A stretch of 64,000 bases of DNA from the NCBI GenBank assembly GCA_021399435.1, contig JAJTUP010000095.1, positions 124,001-188,000 on the forward strand, in the 5' to 3' direction. This document shows, one piece after another, positions 45,111 to 57,144 of the stretch (position 1 is the stretch's first letter; each line of letters starts with the position of its first letter). The stretch is from Diaporthe sp. PMI_573. Its lineage: Eukaryota; Ascomycota; Sordariomycetes; Diaporthales; Diaporthaceae. Under the pieces are notes generated by a model. It was not told where the DNA came from. It searched no databases and saw only the letters and a program-made list of their open reading frames with translations. The position numbers and the translations under genes are program-made.

Positions 45111-46671
45111 AATCACTCGCACTGTAGCTGCGGGACAAATATCATTGGCCAGGGGTGCTGTACTTGCTCACGCCTTAGAGTACGACGTCGACTGGTCCAG
45201 GAAAGATGAAGGCTGCCGAGAGCCTGACCACGCCCTATATCGCCGCGGAATACTTCGCGCTGGAGGTGACTCCGTGGCGGATGGGAAGGACACTGCGTGC
45301 GGAAATGCAAAGCCTCCGCCTAAATTTTGGCGATTATTACATCAAAGTACTATAACTTAGTCCTTTTGAAAAACAGTCTATTGGCAGAATACGGTATTGT
45401 ACTACTCAATTACGTAGAAATTCAAAGAATTATCACTCTGAATTATCGGTATTGTTGAACAGTGCTTCCCCGTCCACTTCTGAAAGTACAGTCCGAGGAC
45501 ACTACTGCCGCAGATTTCAGGTATACTGCCGCAGATTTCTACAGAATAGGCGTACAGGCAATAAGACTTATTAGGCAGGCCACTTTGGAGTTGCTAAACA
45601 GCTGGAAGCAATCTCTATTCTAGCTTGGTTACCTAGAATATCGTCTGAGAAGGGGTGTTAAACAGTGTCCTGAAAATATAAGTTGTTCTTACTAGCTTGT
45701 AAGTGCAGCGCGTTGCTTTTGCAGCTAGTATAGCGGCTATTTTCTCAATAAATACACAATATATAATATACAATATACAATATATAGTATATTGTATCTT
45801 GTATATTTGCGTAAGGAGCTCGCTGACGAGTACGCCACCAATGACTCTTTGGCTCTGGTATTCACCACACTTGCCACTTTCACACGCTACAGGAATATAA
45901 TCCTGGTGTTTCTCTGTTCTCAAGACTCACATTTCGCAGTTCAAATTCTTCAAGCCTTCGACTCAAAGAACGGACTTGTTGACCAGTGTGCACGGCAACA
46001 AAACTAAGAAGCGTGGAAAGTGATAATTTGATGCCAGGCTTGATTAACCAGCTCAACCATCCTCGAACCCTGTAATCGGGAGGTCTTGAATGGGGGAGAG
46101 GACAGAAGACTTTATGTGTCAAATAGACGCATAAATAATAAAGTATTTACTGTATGATGCTGTATTCAGATAAGGCCTTCCTTGTACACACCAGGTATCT
46201 TTTCCACACCCTAAAGAACCCACGTTTCTGACATCAAAAGTACTATTCTTTATAGTCCCTCCCGATACATATGAGAGGCCTACAGAGATAAACTACATAT
46301 TGTATGTTTTAATGCGATTAAATTTGCCTGGTGGAGGGCTCTCAGTACCGGGGGTAATGGGTCGAATGACCCTTTCGGGAGGGCTCTGCTGTGTCGAAGC
46401 ACCGAAGCAAAAACGCTGGCGGTCCGTTATCTTTACTGGTTTCGCAATCCTACGGCCAGGCGGCGCTTCCTCTGTCCGAGTTTGCGAGAATGTGCCTTCC
46501 AAATCGGTGCAGGGCGACGATCGGGATACCGGGCACCTCTACTGTAAGGTGCCTGTTTCTATTGATCCGTCTAGTCTGCGTGAGGAAGAAGTCAGGTTTG
46601 CAGTCGCCAGCCTGCAAAGTAGGCTCTTCCTTCACGGTAGGCTTACGTAGGAGAAGGGATCACGACGACAG
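45111..46671. other. No supported gene; AT palindromic repeats
   Basis: 45755-45805 is a run of ATATAC/GTATAT words able to fold back on itself. Several short frames at 46300-46650 precede the LINE reading but carry no diagnostic motif; they could be decayed LINE sequence. Confidence 0.4.
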
Positions 46672-47542
46672 TTGTATGGCTTCCGTCACAAGTGGAAAGC
46701 GATATCCTCAAGCTTGCCAAGGCAAAAGCAAAGTCAGCCACCCGACCGGGCGCTATTCCTCAGCTACAGCTTCCCAGCATGCGATCGACAACTCTCAACA
46801 TCGCACGCTCTGAACGAGGCACGACCAGAAGTCTGCCAGAAAAGGTTGGAAAGCATTCCAAGAGAATCGATACAGCGTTACCAGGCAAACACACGCGACG
46901 TCTGTACGACAGCCTTTCCTGGAAAGAAGCTAGTGTACTCGCCCAGCTCAGGACGGGGATAGCAAGATTGAACGCATACCTGTACCATATCAAAGCAGCG
47001 TCGTCAGACCAGTGCGCATGTGGACAAGCGAAGGAGACCGTGGAGCACTTTCTCTTTCGGTGCAGGAGATGGACGGAACACCGAACACAGATGCTCCAGT
47101 GCACAGACACTCATCGAAGCAACATTTCCTTCTACTTGGGAGGGAAAGCGCCCTCAGATAACGTAAATTGGACTCCAAATATGAAGGCCGTTCGTGCAAC
47201 GATACGGTTCGCTCTTGCCACAGGGCGACTTGACGCCGATCACCACTGATCCGACTACCCCTAATCACCTCGTGCCATAGACAGCAGGCACCGCTTCAGC
47301 CGCCGAAGATAGGACACTGAACACTTGGAGAATGGCCTTCAAGTCAGCCTACTAACACCACTAACCCACAAGAATCCGCAGAGACATGGCAGATGAGAGA
47401 GACTGTAAAGGCAGGAACAGATTGTATATGGGCTTAAGGAGGGTAGGATTCATTTCACGAAATGTACTTGCAGATTAGCAAAAGTTGCCCTATCGGGTTA
47501 GGCCCGCCGGGCGTAATAAATTGTGTGTGTGTGTGTGTGTGT
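46672..47542 (+). mobile_element. Tad-like LINE 3' end (copy A)
   Basis: Contains the C-terminal ORF2 piece (46692-47249), then a 3' UTR ending GGGTTAGGCCCGCCGGGCG and a (TG)n run at 47521-47542. The reverse complement of the same 3' tail occurs at 55118-55570. The 5' part of the element is absent. Confidence 0.8.
46692..47249 (+). pseudogene. LINE ORF2 C-terminal fragment with zinc knuckle
   Basis: Reading includes VLAQLRTGIARLNAYLYHI, then SSDQCACGQAKETVEHFLFRC, a C-x-C...H...C motif found after the RNase H domain of Tad-type LINEs. It ends at the TGA at 47247-47249. The reverse transcriptase and endonuclease are missing. Confidence 0.8.
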
Positions 47543-48347
47543 ACATGCTGCGAAAGAGACGCTACATACTAATCAAAATAGAAATCGGCGTCAGAATCTC
47601 AACTTTCATAAAAGCTCTTCAGCATCTTATTCAAGTATTGTTGTTGCTAAATGATGGTTCTCAGAATGTGATGGTACTGATCCTGTTCTGAAGTACAGTG
47701 CTTCGGTTGAGTGCTGTGCATCATTTATAACTATGTGTTGAGCTATACATAAGCTTCTTGCGGGTCCAGAAGAATAGCACTGTACTTGTATACCATTCTG
47801 TACATTCTCCCAGCAGAAGCACCGCACCTAGGAGAAGTACTATGCATGGTCGAAGCAGCAACATATGCAGTTAAGGTCCGCACGCAGGATCTGCAGCAGC
47901 CCCGTTATCATTGTTCTTGTGAGCATCATGTAGCTTTTTGTGGTGTCAGTGAAGATCCTCAAGTGAAGAAGTTTCCGAGACACAATGCAGTAGCCAACCT
48001 AGCAACCTTCAAATTGCTTATCCCATCATGCTCAAATAATGGTCCGACTGGGGGCGACGGCGCAGGGCAATTGTGGTTGCAGCGGAAAAACGCACTCTGG
48101 GGCTGGGAATGTAACGGAAAATGGGCTCTGATTGGCTGCAGCCGTTAGTGCGGGTGCTTAATCAGTGGCACTCTGTGTACCGTCCGATTTCCTCTGCGAA
48201 TTTCCGTCCTCTTTTTTTTTTTTGGAGTGTTGTTTTGCGGGGACTGGGCATCGTGGTTCTGATCCCCGCTCCAGTGCCCCCCGCCTTCGTCAAATTTTAT
48301 GACCTCCTTCCATCTTCTTCGAATCATCGTATGCCCCGGTTCCAGTT
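47543..48347. other. Region upstream of the sirtuin-fusion gene
   Basis: No supported gene. A poly-T run of about 14 (near 48211-48224) lies 120 bp upstream of the sirtuin ATG, a common fungal promoter feature. Confidence 0.4.
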
Positions 48348-51100
48348 ATGGAGCGCACGAATACTTCTCGCCGCTCAAAGCCGCAAGTTTGTGAGGAAAT
48401 TCAAGTCAGTACTGATGGTGCCTCTGGTCTCAAGAGGGCGAGGGTCGCAGAAAAGAGCCCGGAGACCGTCGGTAAGGGTGCACCATCTTCTAAGAGGAGG
48501 ACGGTCACAGAACATAAGTTGGAGAACGTCGAAAAGCATTTACCGGCCATTCTTCAGGGCAAGAAGAAGATAGTTGTGATTGTGGGAGCTGGCATCTCCA
48601 CCTCCGCAGGAAGTAAGTCTCTGCTTGTATGCCCACGCTTCCCTGACTTTCTAACTAATTTACAGTACCTGATTTCCGATCCAAGGACGGCTTATTTAGA
48701 ACTCTCAAAAAGGGCGGCGGCGGTAGACATCTTTTCGATGCTTCGGTATACAATGACCCACAAACGACACGAGAATTCCATGAAATGGTTCGAAAGATGT
48801 CACAGTTGGTAAAACAGGTTAAGCCAACTCCATTCCACGACATGGTAGCAGAGCTTGCGCGAGAGGGCCGGTTGTTGCGACTTTACACCCAAAATATAGA
48901 CGGCCTTGAAACAAGGCTAGAGTTCTCAGCGACAAACTTACCGCTCGAACCAAAATCACCTTGGCCGGTGACAATACCTCTCCATGGTGGGCTGGACCAA
49001 ATACGATGTACCATATGCAGCCACATTGACGTCCTCAACGCCCTAATTTTTCAAGGATCCGATCGACCGTCATGCCCAAAGTGCGAAGAAACTGAAAAAA
49101 ATCGCAGACAAGAAGGGAAGAGGAGCCGTGGAATCGGATATCTCAGGCCCCGAATGGTCCTATACGATGAGGATAACCCGGATGCAGATGCCATTGGCAA
49201 GGTTTCGAAGGCTGACCTGGCTCGCATCCCCGATGCCGTGATTGTGGCTGGTACAAGTCTCCAAGTGCCGGGCACAATAAGGATTGCCAAGGAAATGTGC
49301 AAAGCAACGCGTTCGATTGACGGAATCACAGTTTGGCTCAACAAGGAACCTCCGCCTAGTGCCTTGCGTGACTTGTGGGACCTCGAGTTGCTTTGCGAAT
49401 GCGACGACAGCGTTGCCCCATTGGATCTTCCCATGCAATTCACAAGTCAGGACAAAGATTCTGAGTTAAACAGACACGCGCCAAGAGAAATGTCGCCAGT
49501 CTCAATGCGATCCATTCGTGCGCCGGCCGAACAAAGAAGCGATTCCACCCTTGTCGTGGGCAACAGTATTGAAGTCGCTCCAGATCGTGGTGATCAGCTC
49601 GCCTCGCCTGATGCCCCTGATCAGACAGTCGTTACAGCCACTGAGGACGACGCCACATATCGTCCACCAGGCGGTACAGAACATCTTGAGACATCGCCCA
49701 ATGAAGAGTTTCCTGTGTTGGCCAACAATGCAGAGGCGAATACGCCCAAAATCGTCCGTGCTAGAAGGGGTGGGCGTCGCGGCCGCCCGGGCCGCCCTCC
49801 GGGCCGTCCAAGAGGTTGTCAACAACTAGTCCCATTGACAACAGATATTGCTGCACGCAGTGATTCTGTTTCTACAACAACAGATCGTCGTCGGAAAAGA
49901 CTTAGTAAAGATGAGGGGGAGGCGGAAACGCCTGCCAAGCGCACGCGGGGGAGAAGTGTTGTTATACCATGGCTACCCTTCCGGCCAGAAGATCTCGACA
50001 GATTGGTTAGCACAGGCGAAGACTCCCAGTTGACTGACGACGTGGTCAACACTTTGATGCGATATATTGTTGCTTGCAGGCCGAACTTGAGGACCATACC
50101 CAGCAGTGACTGGTACACTGATTGCTTAGGCGACAATGTCCTGCGATGCGACAATACAACGGTTTTCGTTCTTCCGGTTGATGTTGATGGGCATGGGCAT
50201 GGGGCATGCCTCACCATTCGTGTGGATCAGCGCGAGGCTACCCTTATCGACCCACTAAACGGCCAAGAAAGGACAATTGAGATGTGCGAGGAGCTGGCTT
50301 CCCGCTTTGTCCGTCATTGCCTGCCGGAGCCTTTCAACAATTGGGATGAGGAGTGGAAGACTGCGCAACCAGATCCCTGCACGCATACATGCGAGCTTGG
50401 TGACTCTCGCCTATACAGTCTCTGGGCTGCCATGCATAAAGCCGCCGAAATGGAGGTGCCGTCATCATTCGACAGCCGGCTTCTGCGATCCTGGTTGTAC
50501 GCCCTCTGCACAAACATCAATCACATCGCTGGCGCTGCCTCTGTACCTGGTTCTGCATTGTGCCTCAGCGGTACCACTCAAGTCGTGTCTGGTACAGCCA
50601 GCAAAGACCGGGAAAATCTGAAAAAACTGTCGGATGTGTTTGATCATCAATGGAGCGAGTATTTGAAGAGAGACGCCGAGGAAGCTAAAACTCATTTCCC
50701 GATTGCCGGCACTCTTGGACCTCTGCAGCAGTTGAAGCAAGAGAAGGAGATTGTGGAGCGCCGCGTGAAGGATTGCATCTCTCAACTAAGCCGGTCACAG
50801 AGATTTGCAAAGAGTATCGTAACTCTCAATCAGGCCCTCCGTGTCACAGACCGTAAATACTCAGGAATATTGGACAAACTGGACCAGGCTGATACGACCC
50901 TGAGGAAGGAGACTGAGTCCCTGCTGCCAGACGCCACAGATCAACTTGACCTTGATAGCATCATACAGCGGTGCCTGGAACTCATCGGCTCCCACCGGGA
51001 CAAAGTCAAGCTTTTCGCGCAGTTGGAAAAGGCTCTAGATGGAGCCGACGCGCACGCCGTCGAGGATTACATGAGAGAATCGATAGAGGAGCTGTCCTGA
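48348..51100 (+). CDS. Sirtuin (Hst3/4-like) fused to AT-hooks and a ULP1-like domain, 2 exons
   Basis: Exons 48348-48612 and 48666-51100 give 899 aa. The intron 48613-48665 has GTAAGT, CTAAC and TACAG signals and falls exactly between AG and IPDFRS. Residues 73-310 are a complete class I-type sirtuin: GAGISTSAGIPDFRS (80-94), TQNIDG (163-168), catalytic His195 in PLHGG, zinc Cys 203, 206, 225 and 228, and AGTSLQVPG. Residues 456-472 hold overlapping GRP AT-hook motifs. Residues about 520-690 read as a ULP1/C48-like fold: a TDDVVNTLMRY helix, FVLPVDVDGHGHGACL (His), ATLIDPL (Asp617), then GDSRLYSLWAAM, where the usual DCG cysteine is Ser669. The C-terminus is coiled coil. Predicted nuclear NAD+-dependent deacetylase with a probably dead SUMO-protease-like module. 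Confidence 0.85.
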
Positions 51101-51995
51101 TCATCCCAGCCTGACAGCACTCTTTTAGCGGTTTGTGCACAGGTTGTCCCAGAAGGTTGGTGGCGGAAGCTCTGGGTAAGATAGTCCCTGGGTACATAGG
51201 TTGATGTATGTATCCGCTTGCACTCTACACAGAGGTATGGTGTGGTTACAGTGCCAGTCTAAAGGTTTAAGGTTTTGGTGGGCAGGTTTGTTTTTGGTAA
51301 CTATTCGAGTTTTTACTTTGCAACAACAGCTGGTTGAGTACGGCGATACCAAAGTACTGTACTGGTGTAGAATTTGGTTGGTGTTAGCTAAATGAGAATC
51401 TCCGCGTTCTTATCAGAGTACCTGCTCGGTAATTTGTTTTACTTTAGACATACATCAAACCTTTTTGTACTTTCGGGGACCGCGGTGATTCTGCGATTTC
51501 CCCATCTACGTATCTGCCACCGGGATGATATAAGTTAAGAGTCCTCGGGTAGCATTTAGGCAGCAATGGGCTGCAACTGGGCTCAACTTATTTTGGTTGC
51601 CTTGTTTCAAGCCTGAGTTGAGCAAGGGGGACCGACTGGGATTATGACCGAAAGAAGGGCGACATGGCAGAGCCGATGAGAGTCAGGTGGAAGCGAAGGC
51701 AGGCATAGTCCCTTGGAGTTGTACTTCAATGATCCACATTTTTCATGGGGACGAGATCTACATGGCTGGCCGTCGCACACGAGACAAAAACAATCTAAGA
51801 ATGGTACTTTTACTGCAGACTATCATTTTTGCTTTACATTATATTCTGCATTGTATTTCTGCAATACAACTTAATGACGACATCCTATATCAGCAATTGC
51901 AACAGACCCCCGACTTGCAGCTTCCGGCGCGCAGCGGCCATTGTGACGTTGGAATTCAATCCTTTACATTAGATCTGAAAGTGTGGATGTGATGA
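51101..51995. other. Intergenic
   Basis: About 900 bp without a supported gene. It may contain the missing first exon of the kinase-like gene that follows. Confidence 0.35.
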
Positions 51996-53258
51996 GTGTC
52001 ATTCGCCCTTCCTAATGGATCACGCGAAATCATTTGTGCCGACGTGGCAGATACAAGCAGTCAAGCGGACCCATACCTGGAAAGAGCATTACTTCAACAA
52101 CGACGGTTAGCAGATCTGGCACAAAACCTCAGCATCGGCGAGACCTATACCGGTCCGCTTAACCGCGTCAGAATCCTTTTCAAAGGATCTGGTGGGGAAG
52201 ATACCATTCGGCTCCGCGACGGCAGCTCTAAACCAGTCTATGATAAGCTGGATGCCATTTCCAGACAAAAGGCCCTGGGGCAACACTTACGCGTCGGTCT
52301 TCATGCTGCTGTCCAGGACCATTTGCATGTCAAATACTCCTTTACATATCAGCAAATCGAAGCTGAGGTTTACTTCGAACCTGCGTCTGACAATGTCCTT
52401 CTCCTGAATGTTGGGCAGGCTCCTCTCCTGGTGCAGCGTGCCGTCGAGGCCGCTAATGCTGAAAGACTTCCGCCTGAGGATGTCACCAGGCTTACTCCGG
52501 ACCTTTGGATGGTTTCTATTGCTTCTGGCAATTACCACACCATCGAGATGCTAGTCAGGTCGCGACCCTACAGTATATCGATCGAGGAAGTCTCCCGCCA
52601 CGAGACAACGAAGAGGCCCAACACCTTAGAAACACCGCCCACTAAAAGGACAAAAGCTTCTTCTAGCGTCATTGTAATGACGTCGAGAAGAAGCTCACTC
52701 ACCTATGAACCTCTCCCTCAACGTGAGGCACGCGAAATCACTACAAGTTCTCTCGACGCACGCCGACTAGCAAAAACAAAGTCCGGACAGACGATCGTCA
52801 TTATCAATGCAGACACAGAGAGAAAGGAGTATACTCTCGAACGGTTGAGTCACTGGGTTTACAATAGGGAGCATACAACAATGTTCACTGCGATTATACG
52901 CGATGAAAAATCGGATCCAAGGACGGTTGCGGTCATAACGCCGAGTGTCCCACATACCAGTAGCACAGACTTACCTAAGCGTGAGCTACTTACATCGGTT
53001 GATTCCATAGAACGCTGGCGTCAACGAGCTCAAATGCTACTAGATCTTCACCATGTTAGTCAACTTTCTTTTCCCTTTCGATCGCCAACTAATTAACCTG
53101 CTTGTGGACAGCCTCATCTTGTGTCATGCCTTGGCGCAGATCTTCGCATTCCGTCTATCTATCAATTGTGGCCGGGTCACGGACCACTCGCTCAGGCCTG
53201 GGTTAAGGACGACTACTTTACGGGAACCCTAGATGATGCCTGTACTATCTTGGCGAGG
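51996..53258 (+). pseudogene. Truncated protein-kinase-like gene with unknown N-terminal domain
   Basis: The frame opens at a GTG at 51996 just after a stop, and no ATG fits, so the 5' exon is missing or broken. The first 200 residues form a compact unknown domain (FKGSGGEDTIRLRDG, LHVKYSFTYQQIEAEVYF), then a linker with basic PTKRTKAS. A kinase N-lobe-like block follows (HWVYNREHTTMFTA, RTVAVITP, ERWRQRAQMLLDLHH). After the intron 53055-53111 (GTTAGT...GACAG) it continues PHLVSCLGADLRIPSIYQLW, like the end of a kinase N-lobe, and stops being homologous near 53258. The usual VAVK lysine reads Ile. No catalytic loop is present. Confidence 0.55.
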
Positions 53259-53289
53259 TACGTGTCCGAGCCGCAACGCAGCGTGTCCT

Positions 53290-53575
53290 TCTAGCCCTGT
53301 TGCGTGGCGCCCTCGTGCTTGTCCCACCTCGTGTCCGGGTCCAGCATCGGGTAGATGGCCACGAGGCCGCACAACCCAGGCAGACCGCGGTCCAGCGCGA
53401 TGTAGGTGGCCGCCCACGCGAGGTTTGCGCCTGCGCTGATGCCCATGAATGGTGCGAATAGCGGTTCGGGAACATCCTCATCATAGCAGTCGCAGCCTTG
53501 CGACGCCCCAGCAGTAACAACACCGACGAAGCAACAACTAGGGTGTACATGGGCAAGCACGGGGATGGCCATGTG
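53290..53575 (-). pseudogene. Alpha/beta-hydrolase-3 (HSL/lipase family) fragment
   Basis: The minus reading contains FMGISAGANLAWAATYIALDRG, with the nucleophile elbow G-x-S-A-G, followed by LVAIYPMLDPDTRWDKHEG, typical of the hormone-sensitive-lipase group. An in-frame stop follows at about 53295. The HGG oxyanion motif and the Asp/His part of the triad are absent. It abuts the truncated kinase. Confidence 0.65.
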
Positions 53576-55117
53576 GCGGGAGATCGGCTCTGGGTTTCAC
53601 TCATTGCCGCTGATCAGCCAGGCAGCAACGGCCAGGCGACGAAGCAACTGCCAGAACGGTTCGGAGCGCCGAGGATCCACAGCTTAGTGCGACCAAGGTT
53701 CAGGCAAAGCCAAGCTATTCAACATTGTGCCGACTACACCACGCGTCTTCTCAAGTTACTTTGATCCACGTACCGGAGCTCGTTATCGAAGAAATCTCCT
53801 AGCTCTTGGTTTCTACGAACCCGGTCGAGCGGATAGACGTACTCGGATGGGCTCAGTTTCAAGTTCATGAGCTCCCGGTCGATGTCCCTTGACTGGTCGT
53901 GTTCGGGTCCGTTGGTAGAGCGGAGCTTGTTGCCTCCCCGATGACGGTGCTCACACGGGCCACGGAGGCCTTGGACCCCGTGGATCTTCTTTGCACACGC
54001 CAGACTAAAATCTAGCGTTTAGTTGTGCACTTAAATCGAAGGCGACGCTCCAGCAATACCAAGGCCAATGGAACATGTATGACCCGTGGGACTGATTTCG
54101 TCGAGAGAAACCGATGAAGCTTCTTTTGCCTGGCGCGCGGAATGGACTGGCGATCCTTGTTACTTCGCTCCAGATGGTGAGGGGTAAGCCTGTGTGATTG
54201 CTTGCAATTACTCGACACCGTGGTAAACCACACCGTCTGTTGTGGCTTATACTGTGCATCTACTATCAACGCCAGAACATAACGTTCCAATGGTACAGCC
54301 GGAGCCTTTACAAAAGCGCTACAGCAGATAAAACAGCCGGTGAGGTTCTGGCTGGTAAAGACCAGGTCTGAGAGGCTGTCATAGGGGCCGTCGCTTGACA
54401 CGTACATTGCTCTAACACATCTGGATCGTTAAGGGGCATGGAATCTTTCCCCCAAGTTAATATGAGTATCTCCCCCCCCCCCAGCTACTTTCTTACCCGC
54501 CATCAGCTCAGTCCGAGGAAAGCTCTTGCTCGATCCCGCAGATAGCTGAGCTAAGATTGTTGGAGGCTAGTGACATGAGAGCAAAGAACAGAATCGCTAG
54601 GCAAACCCGAATCATATATTTCGAAAGCATTGCCGGCATATAAATATGCACTATCTGCCTGTTCTTTTGAATTCCCTCTACTTAGTAGGAATACAGTGTT
54701 TGGGAAGCAAGGGCAGTGGTAATGGCGAGGTACCACGCCGACTTTCCGATAGACCTCAATTCAATTTGCACTCAAGCCTGCCGGCGAGTGACTTCACAGT
54801 GTATTGGGCATTTGCCGCGCCGTCAGGTACCTCCCGGGAAGTTCCTGTGGGCGCCCTCCGGGAAAAACTGCGCACGCAGAAAAACCCCGGCATATAAATA
54901 TAACGTAGAAAAGATGATTTGTGACTAACATGACCCCTCACGTGGGATCGGTAGGTGCAGAGCAAAATCCTCTGGTAGAGCGATAATGTGAGCTGGCTGA
55001 TAACGGCCAGGTGGCTTGCCTACCATGGCTGCCGTCACAATTATCTTAATTTAAGCATTAAGAAAACTTGTTGAGGCTGAGAGTTATAAGGGGTTCCAAT
55101 GCCTATACATGCATACA
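53576..55117. other. Decayed region without a supported gene
   Basis: The minus strand at 53780-53995 reads as an uninterrupted protein-like stretch (ending SPSEYVYPLDRVRRNQELGDFF) of unknown family. 54470-54482 is a C-tract. The word CCGGCATATAAATAT occurs twice (about 54637 and 54888). GGTACCTCCCGGGAAGTTCC is a local imperfect palindrome. Confidence 0.35.
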
Positions 55118-55570
55118 CACACACACATAATCAATTAACGCCCGGCGGGTCTGACCCGAAAGGGCAACTATTACTCATCTACTAGTACATTTCTAAAGTT
55201 GTCTCTTAAGTCTCCTCAAAGCCCGTGCGCTGTGACGGCAGCCATGGTAGGCAAGCCACCTGGCCGTCACAAGGGCCCTAACCCTTAGCCCCACAGTCGC
55301 GTCAAGACTTCGCGAGCCAGAGACCGCCAGAGCTTCGCTCTCCCCTTTCTTCTCCTCTCAGCTTAGAATATTCGTTGATAGCGCCAATAGACCCAGCTCC
55401 CATGCTGCATCTCGTGCTGGCCGTGACATGCGCCTTCCGTTTCCGGCTTATGTCCTCTCCTCATCTGTCCTCCACTTGCGGATTCCCGTGGGTTAGTGGT
55501 TAGCAAGCCAGCTTGAAGGCCATTCTCCAAGTGTCCAACGTCCTATTCTCGGCGGTTGAAGCGTGCTTAC
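55118..55570 (-). mobile_element. LINE 3' UTR (copy B), inverted relative to copy A
   Basis: Starts with a (CA)n run (55118-55130), then the reverse complement of GCCCTTTCGGGT..GACCCGCCGGGCG. It extends to ACACTTGGAGAATGGCCTTCAAG and CCGCCGA.AATAGGAC blocks near 55510-55565, all shared with 47285-47542 on the other strand. No ORF2 coding part follows. Confidence 0.75.
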
Positions 55571-56187
55571 TGGGCGTGGCACGAGGTGATTGAGGGTCGG
55601 GTTAGTATGTTTGTTCAGGGGGTTCCGTTCTGTGATTGGTCCGCATCTAGGCGACCCGTAGCGGTTGCAAAACAGTGCATCATTGCTGCACCACCCAGAA
55701 GGTCTAGTATAATGCTGCTGTTTAAAAACCCAGTATCTAACTGATTAAAGGTCATATCATCGTGAAGACCCATTGCTTTGCCCTAGCGGCCATTTGGCAA
55801 TACTCTAAAGATACAGTATGCTGGTATAGCATTGCCAACGGCGCCGCCACAGCCCATAAGGGTTATCAACTCGCAATTATTTGGATTGTATACTTTGGGG
55901 TTTTTAGAGAGTTGATTGCAAATAGTAAGGACCGCTAGGCGACCATTAAGCTTGCCTATTATGTTGCTACACTTATCGCCGTTTTAGACACCCAAGGAAA
56001 CAAGGTTGTATTTGGCTTGGGCAGCTTTAATGTTGTCGAAGGAGGCAACATTACAAGTGGCAACCTTAAAATAGATATAAGATCAATTGCACAGCACCAA
56101 GAGTTGATTTTCTATTTGCATCGTGAAGATACCTATAAGGTTTTCTGGTTTGATATCTTCACTCAAATGCGAGTGTATCCACATAGA
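55571..56187. other. No supported gene
   Basis: Short frames only; probably decayed repeat between the LINE tail and the exchanger relic. Confidence 0.35.
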
Positions 56188-56575
56188 ATAATACGTTTTT
56201 CGGTGAGCAAATTGCCCTATAGAACAACCAGATCGAGGTGGTCAAATCCTACATGCTTGGTTCCATCCTGTCAAACCTGCTGTTGGTCATAGGCATGTGC
56301 TTCTTCCTCGGCAGAATTTTCAACATGCGAGATGCGCGCGGCAATGGCAGGGAGCAGGTTTTTGCTTCCGCCACGGCCCAGACTGCCTGTTCCCTGATGA
56401 CTCTATCCTCGGCATCACTAGTGATCCCTGCCACTCATTTATGGTCCTCAAGAGTGACAAGGACAAGGTCGTGGCACACAAGAGCGTCCTGATACTATCC
56501 CGCGGGACGGCCATCATCTTGCTGCTGCTCTACTGCCTCTCTAAACTAAATCTCAGACAGGAGTCGTTACCTTAA
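56188..56575 (+). pseudogene. Ca2+/H+ exchanger (CAX/VCX1-like) relic
   Basis: From about 56200 the reading EQIAL-stop-NNQIEVVKSYMLGS then ILSNLLLVIGMCFFLG is the conserved transmembrane block of vacuolar calcium/proton exchangers. It continues REQVFASATAQTACSLMTLSSASLVIPAT, then shifts frame to SDKDKVVAHKSVLILSRGTAIILLLLY. An in-frame TAG (about 56219), the frameshift near 56435 and the missing ends make it non-functional. Confidence 0.7.
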
Positions 56576-57144
56576 CAATCACACTGGAACACGGAGGAGA
56601 AGATTAATCTGAGCGAAAGTGTATATAATCTAACTAATGGGGTGATTTCTAACGTGTAAGAGGATGCCACAAATAATATACGTAGTAAAACTATTGATTT
56701 GCGATAAATATTCCCCTTATATCTGTTTACTTCGATTTTGTCTGTATATTTCTGCCTCATGATGGCCCACAACAAATGCCAGTTTGTCGCGGCAAATGTG
56801 AGACAGGGCAGTCTGTTCTCTTGTTGTAGACTGCGCAATAAGTCGAGGCTCTCAGTTGTCCCTGTGTATTGTGTCTCAGTCATGATGCTGTGAATATAGA
56901 GGACGCCATGAATGCCGCCGAAGCAGCGTTTGGCAGAGCCAAGCGTACTTCGCATCTTGCTTTCCACTCTTGAAGCACTACAGCCGGTGGCCTCAAAGCC
57001 AGGTGTATCGATGAACAAAAGTTTTTTATCGTTGAGGGTGGTCACAATTTCCTTGCAATACGTTTCGTGAAATGACTGACCCTTCGTCAAGCCAGGACCG
57101 ACGGAAATAGCAACCCCAGTGAGTAGCTTGAGCAGGAACGCCAT
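56576..57144 (-). pseudogene. P-loop GTPase-like (AIG1/septin-like) fragment
   Basis: The minus frame has FLLKLLTGVAISVGPGLTKGQSF, the region that normally follows the P-loop, then KKLLFIDTPGFE, the G3 motif DTPG. A helical region with GVLYIHSI and CLTFAATNW comes next, resembling the pre-G4 strand. The GxxGxGKS loop is absent upstream (the residues there read GGWSELGMA), and the last 45 codons lose family character. Probably a 5'-truncated relic of the fungal GTPase group found in signalling or NLR-type proteins. Confidence 0.55.

Noticed and set aside
47521..47542. (TG)n as a telomere-like or regulatory repeat
   Set aside because: It is the tail of a LINE; the same run ends the inverted copy at 55118.
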